Shown here: piece by piece, positions 1 to 8,907 of the stretch | Numbering within the stretch: the stretch's first letter is position 1 | How the letters are laid out: each line of letters begins with the position of its first letter | Program-made: the position numbers and the translations under genes | Assembly (NCBI RefSeq): GCF_003201865.1 | Contig: NZ_QJJJ01000010.1 | Coordinates: 111,771 to 175,770 of the forward strand | DNA from: Methylobacterium sp. B4 | Lineage (GTDB): Bacteria; Pseudomonadota; Alphaproteobacteria; Rhizobiales; Beijerinckiaceae | Direction: 5' to 3' | DNA length: 64,000 bases | Notes under the pieces: model-generated | Told to the model about the DNA's origin: nothing | Database searches by the model: none | The model's input: only the letters and a program-made list of their open reading frames with translations

Positions 1-704
1 GCGGCGTCGATGCGGGCCCGGCGGTAGGCTTTGGCAAGGGCGCCAGGAAGCCTGCGCTTGAGGCTCGGATGACGTTCCAGCACCTCCTCAGCGTCGAGGC
101 GACCGTTGCGGATCGAGAGATGCCAGCTCCGCGTCCGCTTCTCCGGCTGATGATCCCACTTCAGGAGATGCAACAGCGTGATCCGCAGTGCACTCTCCAT
201 CCGGTTGTAGATCTCGCCGCCCAAGTCCTCGATCTCCTCAGCCAGATTGAGCGCGTCGAGGGCGGCGAACTGCCCGCGGCGGAGCGCCTGGGCCTGCTCG
301 TAGGCCCAAGCGTAGAGATCCCGATCGAGGTGATCGGGCCCCGTCCGGGCGTGGGTGGCCTCTGCGAGGAGGTGCGCGAGCGGCTCGGCCCGGGCCGGTG
401 GGGGGGGCTTTTCGGCAAGCGTGGCAAGGTAGAGGTCGGCGGGGCCGCCGTCCGGCGCCACGTCGCTGACCCGCGGCAGAACGGTATCGAGAAGGATCGG
501 TCGGCCTTCTTCGGCGAGGCGTCCTGCCACCTCGAAAACACCGCGGTGCAGATTCTCGGTCCAATCCTCGTCGCGCAGGATCGCGGCGATCCGTCGGTAG
601 ACGGCGGGCTCGGCCAGGATGAGGCCGACGAGCTGTTGCTCGGCCTCGAAGACCTCGTTCAGCGTCGGCGGCGCGGGCGGCCGCGCCTTCGGTGCGAGAG
701 CCAC
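1..704 (-). CDS. DnaB N-terminal domain/DUF29 fusion protein, 3' end outside window
   Basis: 234 codons are visible from a GTG at 704; the gene continues past the left edge. Residues about 17-115 look like the primase-binding N-terminal domain of DnaB: AEQQLVGLIL and LHRGVFEVAGRL match AEQALLGAIM and VHRQIFEVSVSL of the neighbouring helicase. From about residue 128 the protein becomes a DUF29 domain (LYAWAYEQAQALRRGQF, NLAEEIEDLG, LLHLLKWDHQPEKRTRSW). There is no helicase (RecA-like) domain in between. The GTG has GGAGA six bases upstream and lies 36 bases after the dnaB stop on the same strand, so cotranscription is likely. A run of eight G at 400-407 does not break the frame. DUF29 has no established function. 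A role as a partner or modulator of DnaB or primase is inference from the domain and its position. Confidence 0.8.
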   Translation of the reverse strand, partial: MALAPKARPPAPPTLNEVFEAEQQLVGLILAEPAVYRRIAAILRDEDWTENLHRGVFEVAGRLAEEGRPILLDTVLPRVSDVAPDGGPADLYLATLAEKPPPPARAEPLAHLLAEATHARTGPDHLDRDLYAWAYEQAQALRRGQFAALDALNLAEEIEDLGGEIYNRMESALRITLLHLLKWDHQPEKRTRSWHLSIRNGRLDAEEVLERHPSLKRRLPGALAKAYRRARIDA

Positions 705-740
705 GTCGTCTCTCCGATCAGTCAGCACTGACCGATCCTA

Positions 741-2228
<1,488 letters not shown>

Positions 2229-2611
2229 GGCGCTTGTCCGTCGCTCCGTTCCGGGCGGCCCCGCTCGGCCGCCCCGTTTCATGCCCGCCGGACCTTGCCT
2301 CGGGATGGTGAAGCCTTCCTTAGCCGACCCGGCTCGGAACGGCTGCGACGCCGGCGCCACGACTCCGAAATGAGCCCGAAAACGCGAGACGCCCGCGGCT
2401 CCCGGGTCACGGGAATCGCGGGCGTCATGCTGGAACGGATTGAGAACAAGTCAACGCCGAAGCCCGGCGCATCCCCGTTCTCCACCGCGAAGTCATGGGT
2501 TTCGAAAGGGCAAGACCTTTTCAGAGGGTCCAGGGCAGAGCCCTGGTGAAGGGAACTCGGGGCGCTGCCCCGAGACCCCGCCAAAGGGATGATCCCCCTG
2601 GAATCCCAGGA
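2229..2611. other. Gap between rplI and dnaB
   Basis: This 383-base gap lies between the rplI stop and the dnaB start, both on the minus strand. The rplI-proximal third is filled by a dispersed repeat (2497-2607). The rest, 2229-2496, should hold the dnaB promoter and leader. Open frames through it are extensions or shadows of dnaB, and I see no further gene. Confidence 0.6.
2497..2607 (+). repeat. Dispersed repeat, copy 1 of 3
   Basis: About 111 bp beginning GGGTTTCGAAAGGG and ending TGGAATCCC. Two internal hairpins are visible: CCAGGG/CCCTGG and CTCGGGGC/GCCCCGAG, followed by CCCCGCCAAAGGGATGAT. The same order of blocks recurs at 46128-46233 and, inverted, at 60476-60590. It sits five bases beyond the rplI stop, where it could also act as a transcription terminator. 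Confidence 0.85.
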
Positions 2612-3184
2612 TCAGCCGCGGTCGTCGGCGCCCTCGCCGGCATCGGCCAGGGCCTGGCCGACTTCGAGGCCGAGGTCGTCGAGGTTGAACTGCTCGCGCT
2701 CGGTCACCGACTCGCCGCGGGCCTGACGCTCGGCCTCTTCCGGCGAACGGGCGATGTTGACGGTCACCTTGACCTCGACCTCGGGGTGCAGGGTCACCGG
2801 CACGGTGTGCAGGCCGAGCGTCTTGATCGGCTGGTTGAGCACGAACTGGCCGCGCTCGACCGTGAAGCCCTCCTTGGTGACGACTTCGGCCAGATCGCGG
2901 GTCGAGACCGAGCCGTAGAGCACGCCGGTCTCGCCGGACTGGCGGATCAGCACGAAGCTCTGGCCGTCGAGCTTCTCGGCCACCGTCTGGGCCTCGTTGC
3001 GGCGCTCGAGGTTGCGCGCCTCGAGCTGGGCGCGCTGGGCCTCGAAGTGCCGCTTGTTGTTCTCGGTGGCGCGCAGGGCCTTGCCGCGGGCGAGCAGGAA
3101 GTTGCGGGCGTAGCCGGGACGCACGTTCACGGTCTCGCCCATCTGGCCGAGCTTGGCGACGCGTTCGAGCAGGATGACTTCCAT
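2612..3184 (-). CDS. rplI: 50S ribosomal protein L9
   Basis: 190 aa. It starts [19 protein letters not shown], the standard L9 N-terminus with its rRNA-binding domain ([17 protein letters not shown]), a long connecting helix and a C-terminal domain ([26 protein letters not shown]). The end is extended and acidic (about residues 150-190, ending GEGADDRG), somewhat longer than the roughly 150 residues usual in other bacteria. AAGGAGA lies just upstream of the ATG at 3184. It is the last gene of the rpsF-rpsR-DUF2232-rplI run. Confidence 0.97.
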   Translation of the reverse strand: MEVILLERVAKLGQMGETVNVRPGYARNFLLARGKALRATENNKRHFEAQRAQLEARNLERRNEAQTVAEKLDGQSFVLIRQSGETGVLYGSVSTRDLAEVVTKEGFTVERGQFVLNQPIKTLGLHTVPVTLHPEVEVKVTVNIARSPEEAERQARGESVTEREQFNLDDLGLEVGQALADAGEGADDRG

Positions 3185-3222
3185 CTGACTTCTCCTTGAG
3201 TTGCTTGGAAGCGAAGATTCGA

Positions 3223-4251
3223 TCAGGCGCTGCCGCTGGCTCGCGGGCGGCGCCGGTCGAGGACGGTGTCGGCGATGCCGAACAGGATCAGGGCGAGCAT
3301 GGCCACGCCCTGCGTGAGAAAGAGCAGCACGTAGAGGCCGGCGAGCAGGGCGAAGCGCCCGGGCCGGCCGCGGCTGCGGTCGTGGAAGGCGGCGAGCCCC
3401 TGGAGGGCGAAGGCCGCGCTGAAGGCGCCCATCAGGGCGATGCCGAGCACGCCGGCATAGCCCGACAGCAGCGACAGCGCGAAGGCGGCGGCCAGCACCA
3501 GCAGGGCGGTGCGCGGCATCATGGTCGAGGGCAGGTCCGGCCAGGGACGGAGCAGGCGCCCCGAGATCTGCACGATGCGGGCGGCGGCCCAGAGGTAGAA
3601 GGTGAACAGGATCGTCAGGCCCTGGGCGGCGAGCGCCGGGGCGACGGTGGCAAGCGCGTCGGCGACCTCGCTCGCGAGATCGTCGGACTTTTCCGCGCCG
3701 CCAGCCTGCGGAGCGGTCTCGGCCGGCTTGTCGGTCGTGTTGGCGGTGCCCTCGCCCGCGGTGCCGCTCTGGGGCGGCGCCGGAATCCGGCCGCGCTGCA
3801 CCTGGACCTGCACGACCCGGCGGCTCATCGCCGAGAGCTGCGAGCGGAAGGTGTCGTAGTCGGGCGAGGCGATCACGGCGATGGCGACGAAGGCCAGAGC
3901 CGCGGTGCCGGCGACCCAGGCGAGCAGGCGCCCGGTGGGATACCACTCGATCCCCCCGTCCGGGCCCGTCCGGCCGAGCACGGCGAGATAGGCGAGCCAC
4001 CAGGCGGGCAGGGCGAGATAGGCCGCAAAGGCCAGGCCGAGATAGGGCGAGACGAAGAGGGCGAGCGCGAGCGCGCCCGAGACCACGGCGGCAAGTGCTC
4101 CGCGGTGACTCCAGCCCAGGCCGACGATCAGGATCGGCAGCGGGGCGAGCAGGTAGAGCAGGATGGCGAGCGTGGTGGCCTTGAGCAGCACTCCGAACAG
4201 GAGCGCCGCGACGAGGCCGGCGCCAGCGCCGACAGGAATGTCCTTGGTCAT
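3223..4251 (-). CDS. DUF2232 family integral membrane protein
   Basis: 342 aa from ATG 4251 ([20 protein letters not shown]). It has many hydrophobic segments, several of them in the first 110 residues and the rest in the C-terminal third, separated by a soluble Gln/Ala/Thr/Pro-rich stretch in the middle. This is the membrane protein commonly encoded between rpsR and rplI in alphaproteobacteria (DUF2232, YybS-like). Its function is not established. The position within a ribosomal protein operon is the strongest support for the call. An in-frame extension to 4311 lacks family-like sequence. Confidence 0.85.
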   Translation of the reverse strand: MTKDIPVGAGAGLVAALLFGVLLKATTLAILLYLLAPLPILIVGLGWSHRGALAAVVSGALALALFVSPYLGLAFAAYLALPAWWLAYLAVLGRTGPDGGIEWYPTGRLLAWVAGTAALAFVAIAVIASPDYDTFRSQLSAMSRRVVQVQVQRGRIPAPPQSGTAGEGTANTTDKPAETAPQAGGAEKSDDLASEVADALATVAPALAAQGLTILFTFYLWAAARIVQISGRLLRPWPDLPSTMMPRTALLVLAAAFALSLLSGYAGVLGIALMGAFSAAFALQGLAAFHDRSRGRPGRFALLAGLYVLLFLTQGVAMLALILFGIADTVLDRRRPRASGSA

Positions 4252-4386
4252 GAAGTCCGCTGTCCCGCTGCCGTGGAAGGGCAGGGTTAGAGGCCGAGTG
4301 CGACGCCCCAACGATCGGGCGGCCCCTTCAGGGGAGGCCGCCCTCGCGGTGATGACCGGCCCCGCCCGGGGGCCGGCTCGAAAGCC

Positions 4387-4641
4387 CTACTTGATGACGT
4401 AGGGCAGCAGGCCGAGGAAGCGGGAGCGCTTGATCGCCTGGGCGAGCTCACGCTGCTTCTTGGCCGAGACCGCAGTGATGCGGGACGGCACGATCTTGCC
4501 GCGCTCGGAGACGTAGCGCGAGAGCAGCTTCACGTCCTTGTAGTCGATCTTCGGGGCGTTCGCGCCCGAGAAGGGGCAGCTCTTGCGACGACGGAAGAAC
4601 GGACGACGGCCACCGCCGCCACCACCAGCACCGAATGCCAT
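4387..4641 (-). CDS. rpsR: 30S ribosomal protein S18
   Basis: 84 aa, normal for S18. [29 protein letters not shown] and [20 protein letters not shown] are the family core; the C-terminus [10 protein letters not shown] is typical. The N-terminus is Gly-rich. S18 binds 16S rRNA as a pair with S6, encoded only two bases upstream, so the two are made from one message. Confidence 0.98.
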   Translation of the reverse strand: MAFGAGGGGGGRRPFFRRRKSCPFSGANAPKIDYKDVKLLSRYVSERGKIVPSRITAVSAKKQRELAQAIKRSRFLGLLPYVIK

Positions 4642-4643
4642 GA

Positions 4644-5117
4644 TCAGTTCTCCCCGCCGAAGGTGCGCTCAGGACGGTCGCCGCGATCCCCGCGGTCGCC
4701 ACGGTCACGGTCGCCGCCGAAGCCGCCGCCACCGAAATCGTCGTCGCGGCGGCGCGGACGGTCACCGCGGTCGCGGTCCTTGCGGTCGTCCCGGTCGCGC
4801 TTCTGCATCATCGCGGAAGGCTCGGCCTCCAGCTGCTCGACGCGGACGGTCATGAAGCGCAGCACGTCCTCGGAGATCTGCATCTGGCGCTCCATCTCGG
4901 CCAGGGCGGCCGGGGGGGCGGAGATGTTGAGGAGCGTGAAATGCGCCTTGCGGTTCTTCTTGATGCGGTAGGCGAGGGACTTGACGCCCCAGGACTCGAT
5001 CTTCTCGATCGTGCCGCCGCCCGCCTCGATGACGCCCTTGTAGGTCTCGACCATGGTCTCGACCTGCTGCGACGTCACGTCCTGGCGCGCCAGGAAGACG
5101 TGCTCGTAGAGAGGCAT
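4644..5117 (-). CDS. rpsF: 30S ribosomal protein S6
   Basis: 157 aa from ATG 5117 ([20 protein letters not shown]). The S6 fold spans about residues 1-105 ([15 protein letters not shown] core reads [20 protein letters not shown]). It is followed by a tail of about 50 residues made almost entirely of Arg, Asp and Gly (for example [17 protein letters not shown]), ending in FGGEN. Extended S6 tails occur in alphaproteobacteria; this one is strongly repetitive. It is the first gene of the operon, and a hairpin overlaps its ribosome-binding region (5122-5147). Confidence 0.97.
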   Translation of the reverse strand: MPLYEHVFLARQDVTSQQVETMVETYKGVIEAGGGTIEKIESWGVKSLAYRIKKNRKAHFTLLNISAPPAALAEMERQMQISEDVLRFMTVRVEQLEAEPSAMMQKRDRDDRKDRDRGDRPRRRDDDFGGGGFGGDRDRGDRGDRGDRPERTFGGEN

Positions 5118-5121
5118 TTTT

Positions 5122-5147
5122 GGGCCTTTCCTTGCCAAAGGAGGCCC
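5122..5147 (-). promoter_or_regulatory. Hairpin over the rpsF ribosome-binding region
   Basis: On the minus strand GGCCTCCTT and AAGGAAAGGCC pair around a TGGC loop, ending a few bases before the rpsF ATG and including the purine-rich AAGGAAAGG likely used for ribosome binding. Ribosomal operons beginning with rpsF are often feedback-controlled by an S6:S18-binding leader in other bacteria. Whether this hairpin is that leader is inference, because I could not identify the conserved CCG bulge with confidence. Confidence 0.35.
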
Positions 5148-5283
5148 GGCCCGCGCGGATGGCGGGCTGATCGGGCCGGTTCTCTCGCATTCTATCGGCG
5201 CCAAGCCCTTCGAGCCGTTGTGATGGCCCGAGCGGTTGATCGAAGGCGGAGACACGGGACGACGGGTTTTTTGGAGGAACCCT

Positions 5284-5302
5284 GTGCCGCGCGGGGCGGC
5301 AC
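5284..5302. other. Short perfect stem-loop upstream of rpsF
   Basis: GTGCCGC and GCGGCAC pair perfectly around a five-base loop in the 246-base gap between rpsF and the acetyltransferase gene. It could belong to the rpsF leader or to a terminator of the acetyltransferase gene (both minus strand). No T-tract follows. Confidence 0.3.
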
Positions 5303-5363
5303 CGTCCGTTCAGCCCCCGGCCGGAGCGAACGCGAAGGCCGGGCCCTTAAAGGCATTTTCCCG

Positions 5364-5876
5364 TTATGGCAAGGGCGGGGAAGGGGGCGAGGGCAGGGCC
5401 GGATCGACCGCGATGTCGAAATGCAGCACCTCTTCCCGGGTGCCGAGCCGCTCGTAGAGGGCGAGCGCGGGGTCGTCGCCGGGGTCGCCCTGGACGAAGA
5501 TCACCCAGGCGCCCCGGCGGGCGGCGTGGGCGCGCAGATGCTTGATCAGCGCCGTAGCGATGCCGCGGCGGCGGTGCTCGGCCGCGACGGCGAGGTCGTA
5601 GAGGTAGATCTCCCGGCGGGCGCGCTCGAACTTGTCGAACTCGTAGGCGACGAGGCCGCCCAGGACGGCCCCTTCGCCCTCTTTCGCGTTCTCCTGCGCG
5701 ACGAGCACGGCGACGTGCGGTTTCGCGAGGCCCTCGGCGAGCCAGGCATCGTCGGGCGGGGCGCCGTCATAGGTGTCGGGCTCGGCGAAGGCGCACCCGA
5801 ACAGGGCGTTGAGCGCGCGCATCGCCGGAACGTCGCCGGGGCCGAGGCGCCGGATCGTGACGGCCGGCTCGGTCAT
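5364..5876 (-). CDS. GNAT acetyltransferase resembling the AAC(3)-I family
   Basis: 170 aa from ATG 5876 (MTEPAVTIRRL). The acetyl-CoA-binding segment reads IYLYDLAVAAEHRRRGIATALI, the typical GNAT motif A with R-R-G-I-A. The segments ALFGCAFAEPDTYDG, GGLVAYEFDKFERARREIY and the DLAV block follow the pattern of aminoglycoside 3-N-acetyltransferase I enzymes. Whether it modifies aminoglycosides cannot be read from sequence; many chromosomal members have unknown substrates. The last ten or so residues are Pro-rich (PALPSPPSPPLP). Confidence 0.8.
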   Translation of the reverse strand: MTEPAVTIRRLGPGDVPAMRALNALFGCAFAEPDTYDGAPPDDAWLAEGLAKPHVAVLVAQENAKEGEGAVLGGLVAYEFDKFERARREIYLYDLAVAAEHRRRGIATALIKHLRAHAARRGAWVIFVQGDPGDDPALALYERLGTREEVLHFDIAVDPALPSPPSPPLP

Positions 5877-5911
5877 GCTCTCCGTCTCCGATGCGATCGC
5901 CGATGGGCCGC

Positions 5912-6286
5912 CTATTTCAGCGAGCCGGCGATGGCCTGCTGGATTCCCAGGATGTCGGCGCCGCGCTTGAGCGTGCGCTGGATCGGATCGGGGCGGCCCG
6001 AGACCCAGATCTTCAGCTCCGAATCCATGTCGAAGCTGCCTGCGGTCTCCACCGAGAAGGAGGTGATCGCTCGGTAGGGCACGGTCAGGTACTCGACCTT
6101 GCGGCCGGTCATGCCCTGGCGGTCGACCAGGATCAGCCGCCGGTCGGTGAAGATCATCAGGTCGCGGATCACCTTGAAGGCGACGCGCACGCTCTCGCCC
6201 GGGGCCAGGACGCCGGCGATCTGCCGGTCCACCTCGTCCGCGGAGAGGTCGCTGCCATGTCCGAGCAGTCCGTCGAGAAGCCCCAT
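5912..6286 (-). CDS. Bacterial PH domain protein
   Basis: 124 aa from ATG 6286 (MGLLDGLLGHGSDLSADEVD). The body matches the bacterial PH domain family (bPH, as in YyaB-like proteins): GESVRVAFKVIRDLMIFTD, RRLILVDRQGMTGRKVEYL, PYRAITSFSVETAGSFDMD and SELKIWVSG. It has no signal peptide or membrane segment, so it is cytoplasmic. The ligand is unknown. It is a free-standing gene 35 bases upstream of the acetyltransferase gene on the same strand, perhaps cotranscribed. Confidence 0.85.
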   Translation of the reverse strand: MGLLDGLLGHGSDLSADEVDRQIAGVLAPGESVRVAFKVIRDLMIFTDRRLILVDRQGMTGRKVEYLTVPYRAITSFSVETAGSFDMDSELKIWVSGRPDPIQRTLKRGADILGIQQAIAGSLK

Positions 6287-6366
6287 GATGTCCCTGCCTC
6301 CAGCCTGAGCCGAGGGATGTGGGCATGCCTCGGCCCCACGGCGAGGGGGCGAGCCGTCGCCGCGCC

Positions 6367-6630
6367 TCAGCGGGGGCGGCGACGGCCGGCTTTCCGTGTC
6401 TTCGCCTTGCCGCGGCCACGCTCCATGCAGCTCGCCCAGATGCGGCGGCCGATTTCGTGCAGGCCGAGATTGAGCGGATCGGGCGCGGAGAAGACCTGCG
6501 CCCGCGCCTCGCTGCGGCAGAACGCGTCCTGCGGGTTGAGGATCGGCGGCTCGGCCCGGGCGCCGCCGGGATGGGCCGCGAGGCACAGGCCGAGAAGACC
6601 GATCCCGGCCATGGATCGGATGATGTGCAA
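6367..6630 (-). CDS. Small exported protein, unknown function
   Basis: 87 aa if it starts at the TTG at 6630, which has GGAGG six bases upstream; the alternative ATG at 6612 lacks a good site. The N-terminus (HIIRSMAGIGLLGLCLAAHPGGARA) is a signal peptide with cleavage expected after ARA. The mature part has two cysteines (DAFCRSEA, ASCMERG) that may form a disulphide, and a very basic C-terminus (RGKAKTRKAGRRRPR). No family recognised. Confidence 0.6.
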   Translation of the reverse strand: MHIIRSMAGIGLLGLCLAAHPGGARAEPPILNPQDAFCRSEARAQVFSAPDPLNLGLHEIGRRIWASCMERGRGKAKTRKAGRRRPR

Positions 6631-6864
6631 GGCCCGCCTCCCTCGTCGGCGCCTTGCCTCGACGAGGGAGGCTGCGACGCGTCTGCCGGAAATTGGCGGC
6701 AAAGCCGGGGAGTGCCAAGCAGGCCCGAGGCCTTTTCCAGCCCCGAGCCGGCGTCCGGCCGGACAAGTTGAAATCAAAGAAAACGCGCCGGGCTCGAAGC
6801 GTCCGGCGCGCGATCTCGTCGGGAGATGATCGGAGCGAAAGGATCGTCGGCGGAACATCTCCGT

Positions 6865-6893
6865 CCGCGCGGCGCCCGATAGGCGCCGCGCGG
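6865..6893 (-). terminator. Strong stem-loop after the DUF6481-type gene
   Basis: A 12-bp perfect GC stem (CCGCGCGGCGCC with GGCGCCGCGCGG) around a five-base loop starts eight bases beyond the stop of the minus-strand gene at 6901. There is no T-run after it, so it may be a processed 3' end or an imperfect terminator. Confidence 0.55.
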
Positions 6894-6900
6894 AGAGGCC

Positions 6901-7281
6901 TCAGCGGCGGATCTTCACCTTGGCCTTGCGGGCGGCGTAGCGCGCGTCGCGCTGTGCCTTCTTATCCGCGGCCTCGGCCGCCTTGCGCTCGGCGAGCGCG
7001 GACGCCTCGGCGGCCTCGCGGGCGAGCTGGGCGGCGAGTTCCGCCTCCTCGCGCACGCGCTTCTCTTCGGCCGCCTTGCGCGCGGCCTCGACGCGGGCAC
7101 GCTCGCGCTCGCGCGCGCGATCCTCGCGGGCGCGGGCAACCTCGGCGCGGGCCTGGGCCTTGGCGATCATCTCCGGATCGTCGGCCGGCGGCCGGGCCTT
7201 GAATTTTTCGAGCAGTGCCGCCTTGGCGGATTGGGAGTTCTGACGGCGGTCTTCGAAATTACGAAAGTCGAATGCGCTCAT
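6901..7281 (-). CDS. Highly charged helical protein, DUF6481-like
   Basis: 126 aa from ATG 7281 (MSAFDFRNFEDRRQNSQ). A short N-terminal part with the AAKAAL-like pattern (SAKAALLEKFKARP) is followed by a long stretch composed nearly only of Ala, Arg, Glu and Lys (about residues 35-126), which would form a single charged helix or coiled coil. This layout resembles DUF6481 proteins of alphaproteobacteria; the assignment is from memory of the pattern. No signal peptide. Function unknown. Nucleic acid binding is possible from the basic C-terminus (ARKAKVKIRR) but is only inference. Confidence 0.65.
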   Translation of the reverse strand: MSAFDFRNFEDRRQNSQSAKAALLEKFKARPPADDPEMIAKAQARAEVARAREDRARERERARVEAARKAAEEKRVREEAELAAQLAREAAEASALAERKAAEAADKKAQRDARYAARKAKVKIRR

Positions 7282-7646
7282 ATGACCTTTCTCAGCGGTG
7301 ACAGAGCCAGCCGTCGGAGCGATCAAAGTCCGAGCGGCCTGGAATCGGCGCGAACCCTTTTAAACCGGCGCAGTCGATGCACGAGTGCGGCGCAACACGC
7401 AACAGAGACCGTGCTTATCCGAGCCGGTTCCGGTCACATTTTTCGGCCTGTTGCGACAAAGCACGCGGTGGAGGGCCGCTCCCGAGTTCAAGTGGGTGGT
7501 GGAGCCGTCCCGGACGGCAATGCAGAGACGTTCGGGACGGGGTGGGCGCTGTGAAGCATCGGCCCGGAAGGTGGATGCCAGCTTACGGGCCGATGCCGCA
7601 TGATCAGTGGGGTGCTCGCCCCGGAGGCGATGTCCGGCGCGGGCGT
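7282..7646. other. Gap between cspA-type gene and charged protein gene
   Basis: No convincing gene. The open frames on both strands here are GC-driven and lack ribosome-binding sites or recognisable sequence. The gap contains a GCCGTCC/GGACGGC palindrome at about 7504-7518 and the stem-loop at 7556-7596. Confidence 0.5.
7556..7596 (-). terminator. Stem-loop downstream of the cold-shock gene
   Basis: GCATCGGCCC at 7556-7565 pairs perfectly with GGGCCGATGC at 7587-7596 around a 21-base loop. It lies 51 bases beyond the cold-shock gene stop on the minus strand. There is no T-tract; a terminator or 3' stabiliser is a reasonable guess. Confidence 0.4.
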
Positions 7647-7856
7647 CTAGCCTGCCTGAAGATTGATGGCCGCCGGCTTGCCGCTGCGGCGATCGTTCTC
7701 GATGTCGAACGTAACCTTCTGGCCCTCGGCGAGGCCGCGCAGGCCTGCCTGCTGCACGGCGGAGATGTGCACGAACACGTCCTTGCCGCCGGCATCGGGC
7801 TGGATGAAGCCGTAGCCCTTGATCTCGTCGAACCACTTCACGGTACCAGTGTTCAT
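7647..7856 (-). CDS. Cold-shock domain protein (CspA family)
   Basis: 69 aa, the usual length of a single cold-shock domain. It begins MNTGTVKWFDEIKGYGFIQP, carrying RNP-1 (KGYGFIQ), with RNP-2 VFVHIS following. Such proteins bind single-stranded RNA or DNA and act as RNA chaperones in the cytoplasm. GGAGGA lies upstream of the ATG at 7856, and the first in-frame extension adds only non-family residues. The gap upstream is long, which fits a long 5' leader as seen in many csp genes. Confidence 0.95.
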   Translation of the reverse strand: MNTGTVKWFDEIKGYGFIQPDAGGKDVFVHISAVQQAGLRGLAEGQKVTFDIENDRRSGKPAAINLQAG

Positions 7857-8367
7857 CCGGATTCCTCCTTCGCCGCGCCGCGGCACCCCGTACGGAACGC
7901 GTGCCGGCATCGGCCGAAAAAGCCGTCCCGTTCGTCGAAGCGAGCGAGGGAATGAGCCGGTGCCGCATCCCTTTCAGGGACATCGAAGGCCTGGTCAGGG
8001 TCGGCCACCGATCGACAACGCATCGTTAATTTCGTTGATCTAACCGTGCAAGCCGCGCGAAGGTTTCCTCGTCATTCGTCAGTGGTCCGACACGTCGGGA
8101 AGGGTATCGAAGCTCGATGGAACCTTGGCCGTTCCGCGGCACGGCAACGCCGATGCTTGAGGGTGGGAACGAGATCCCATCGCGTGCGCGGGCAATCTGA
8201 ACTTTTGTTGGTCTCTCTGTCGGCCGGGGTTCAAGCGCCGGTCACGACCCTGTGAGGCGCGCCCATTGGAAAAGGGGCCGGTTTCCCGGCCCCTCGCTCA
8301 GTTTTCGGCTGATTGAACTTCGCCCGTTCCCGCCTCGGCTCTCCTTGCCGGCGGCGCGGTCGCGTCG
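7857..8367. other. Gap upstream of the cold-shock gene
   Basis: About 510 bases without a gene I can support. The AT-richer patch near 8018-8045 is the best candidate for the minus-strand csp promoter, which would give a leader of roughly 160 bases. A plus-strand frame at 8046-8255 has no family resemblance and no signal. The terminator at 8270-8293 belongs to the next gene. Confidence 0.45.
8270..8293 (-). terminator. Rho-independent terminator
   Basis: GGGGCCGG and CCGGCCCC form an eight-bp stem (8274-8281 with 8286-8293) around a four-base loop. Read on the minus strand the stem is followed by TTTT. It is correctly placed for the small exported protein gene ending at 8368. Confidence 0.75.
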
Positions 8368-8631
8368 TCAGTAATCGTAACCGCGCCGGCCGGAGCCACG
8401 CCCGTCATAGCGGTCGCGATCACGGAAACGCTGCTCGCGGTAGTAATCGTCCCGGTCGCGCATGCGGCTGTCGCGGCGGTAATCGCGATCACGCTCGCGC
8501 TGTGCCCGGGAGCGCAGGTCGATGCCCGGCCCGTCCGGCCCGATGGTAATGGACTGCGCGAAGGCCGGGGCGGCGACCGCCATGGTCGCCGCGACGACGG
8601 TTCCGGCGAGCAGGGTCGTCATGGTCTTCAT
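8368..8631 (-). CDS. Small exported Arg/Asp-rich protein
   Basis: 87 aa. Residues 1-25 form a signal peptide (MKTMTTLLAGTVVAATMAVA, then APAFAQ). After a short SITIGPDGPGIDLR segment the protein is almost all Arg, Asp and Tyr (RDRDYRRDSRMRDRDDYYRE), ending GRRGYDY. It would be a small periplasmic, intrinsically disordered, zwitterionic protein. Proteins of this composition are common in Methylobacterium-like genomes, but no function is known. Confidence 0.7.
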   Translation of the reverse strand: MKTMTTLLAGTVVAATMAVAAPAFAQSITIGPDGPGIDLRSRAQRERDRDYRRDSRMRDRDDYYREQRFRDRDRYDGRGSGRRGYDY

Positions 8632-8907
8632 GAATTCTCGCTCCTCTCAGGTTCGGTGACCAATGCATCGCCGCCGGGCATGTTCCGATATTGATCGAAT
8701 CTGTACGGTGGCCGAGCAACCCCCGGGTCGGGGCCGGGCCTCATCTGAGCATCGTCTCCGGAGCCTCCTGCGCAAAACGAAATCCGGCCCTCCTTCGTGA
8801 CGCGATGATGCGCGGGCTCCGGTCCGCGGCGCGGTCTGGTATGGGGGCGGGAGGCCTGCCGCGCCGTCGATCGAAGCGGCGGGTCGCCCTGCTCCGAAAG
8901 CCCGCCC

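Noticed and set aside
400..407. Run of eight G as a possible frameshift or sequencing error in the DnaB-N/DUF29 gene
   Set aside because: Both sides are in the same frame as given, and the sequence before and after reads as good protein without interruption.
69..731. Plus-strand 220-codon frame at the left edge
   Set aside because: The minus strand encodes recognisable DnaB-N and DUF29 sequence over the same bases.
7360..7983. 207-codon minus-strand frame overlapping the cold-shock gene
   Set aside because: The cold-shock gene is in a different frame of the same strand and is clearly real; this frame has no recognisable domain.
8046..8255. Plus-strand 69-codon frame between the cold-shock gene and terminator
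   Set aside because: No ribosome-binding site, no family resemblance, and Arg-rich composition typical of chance frames.
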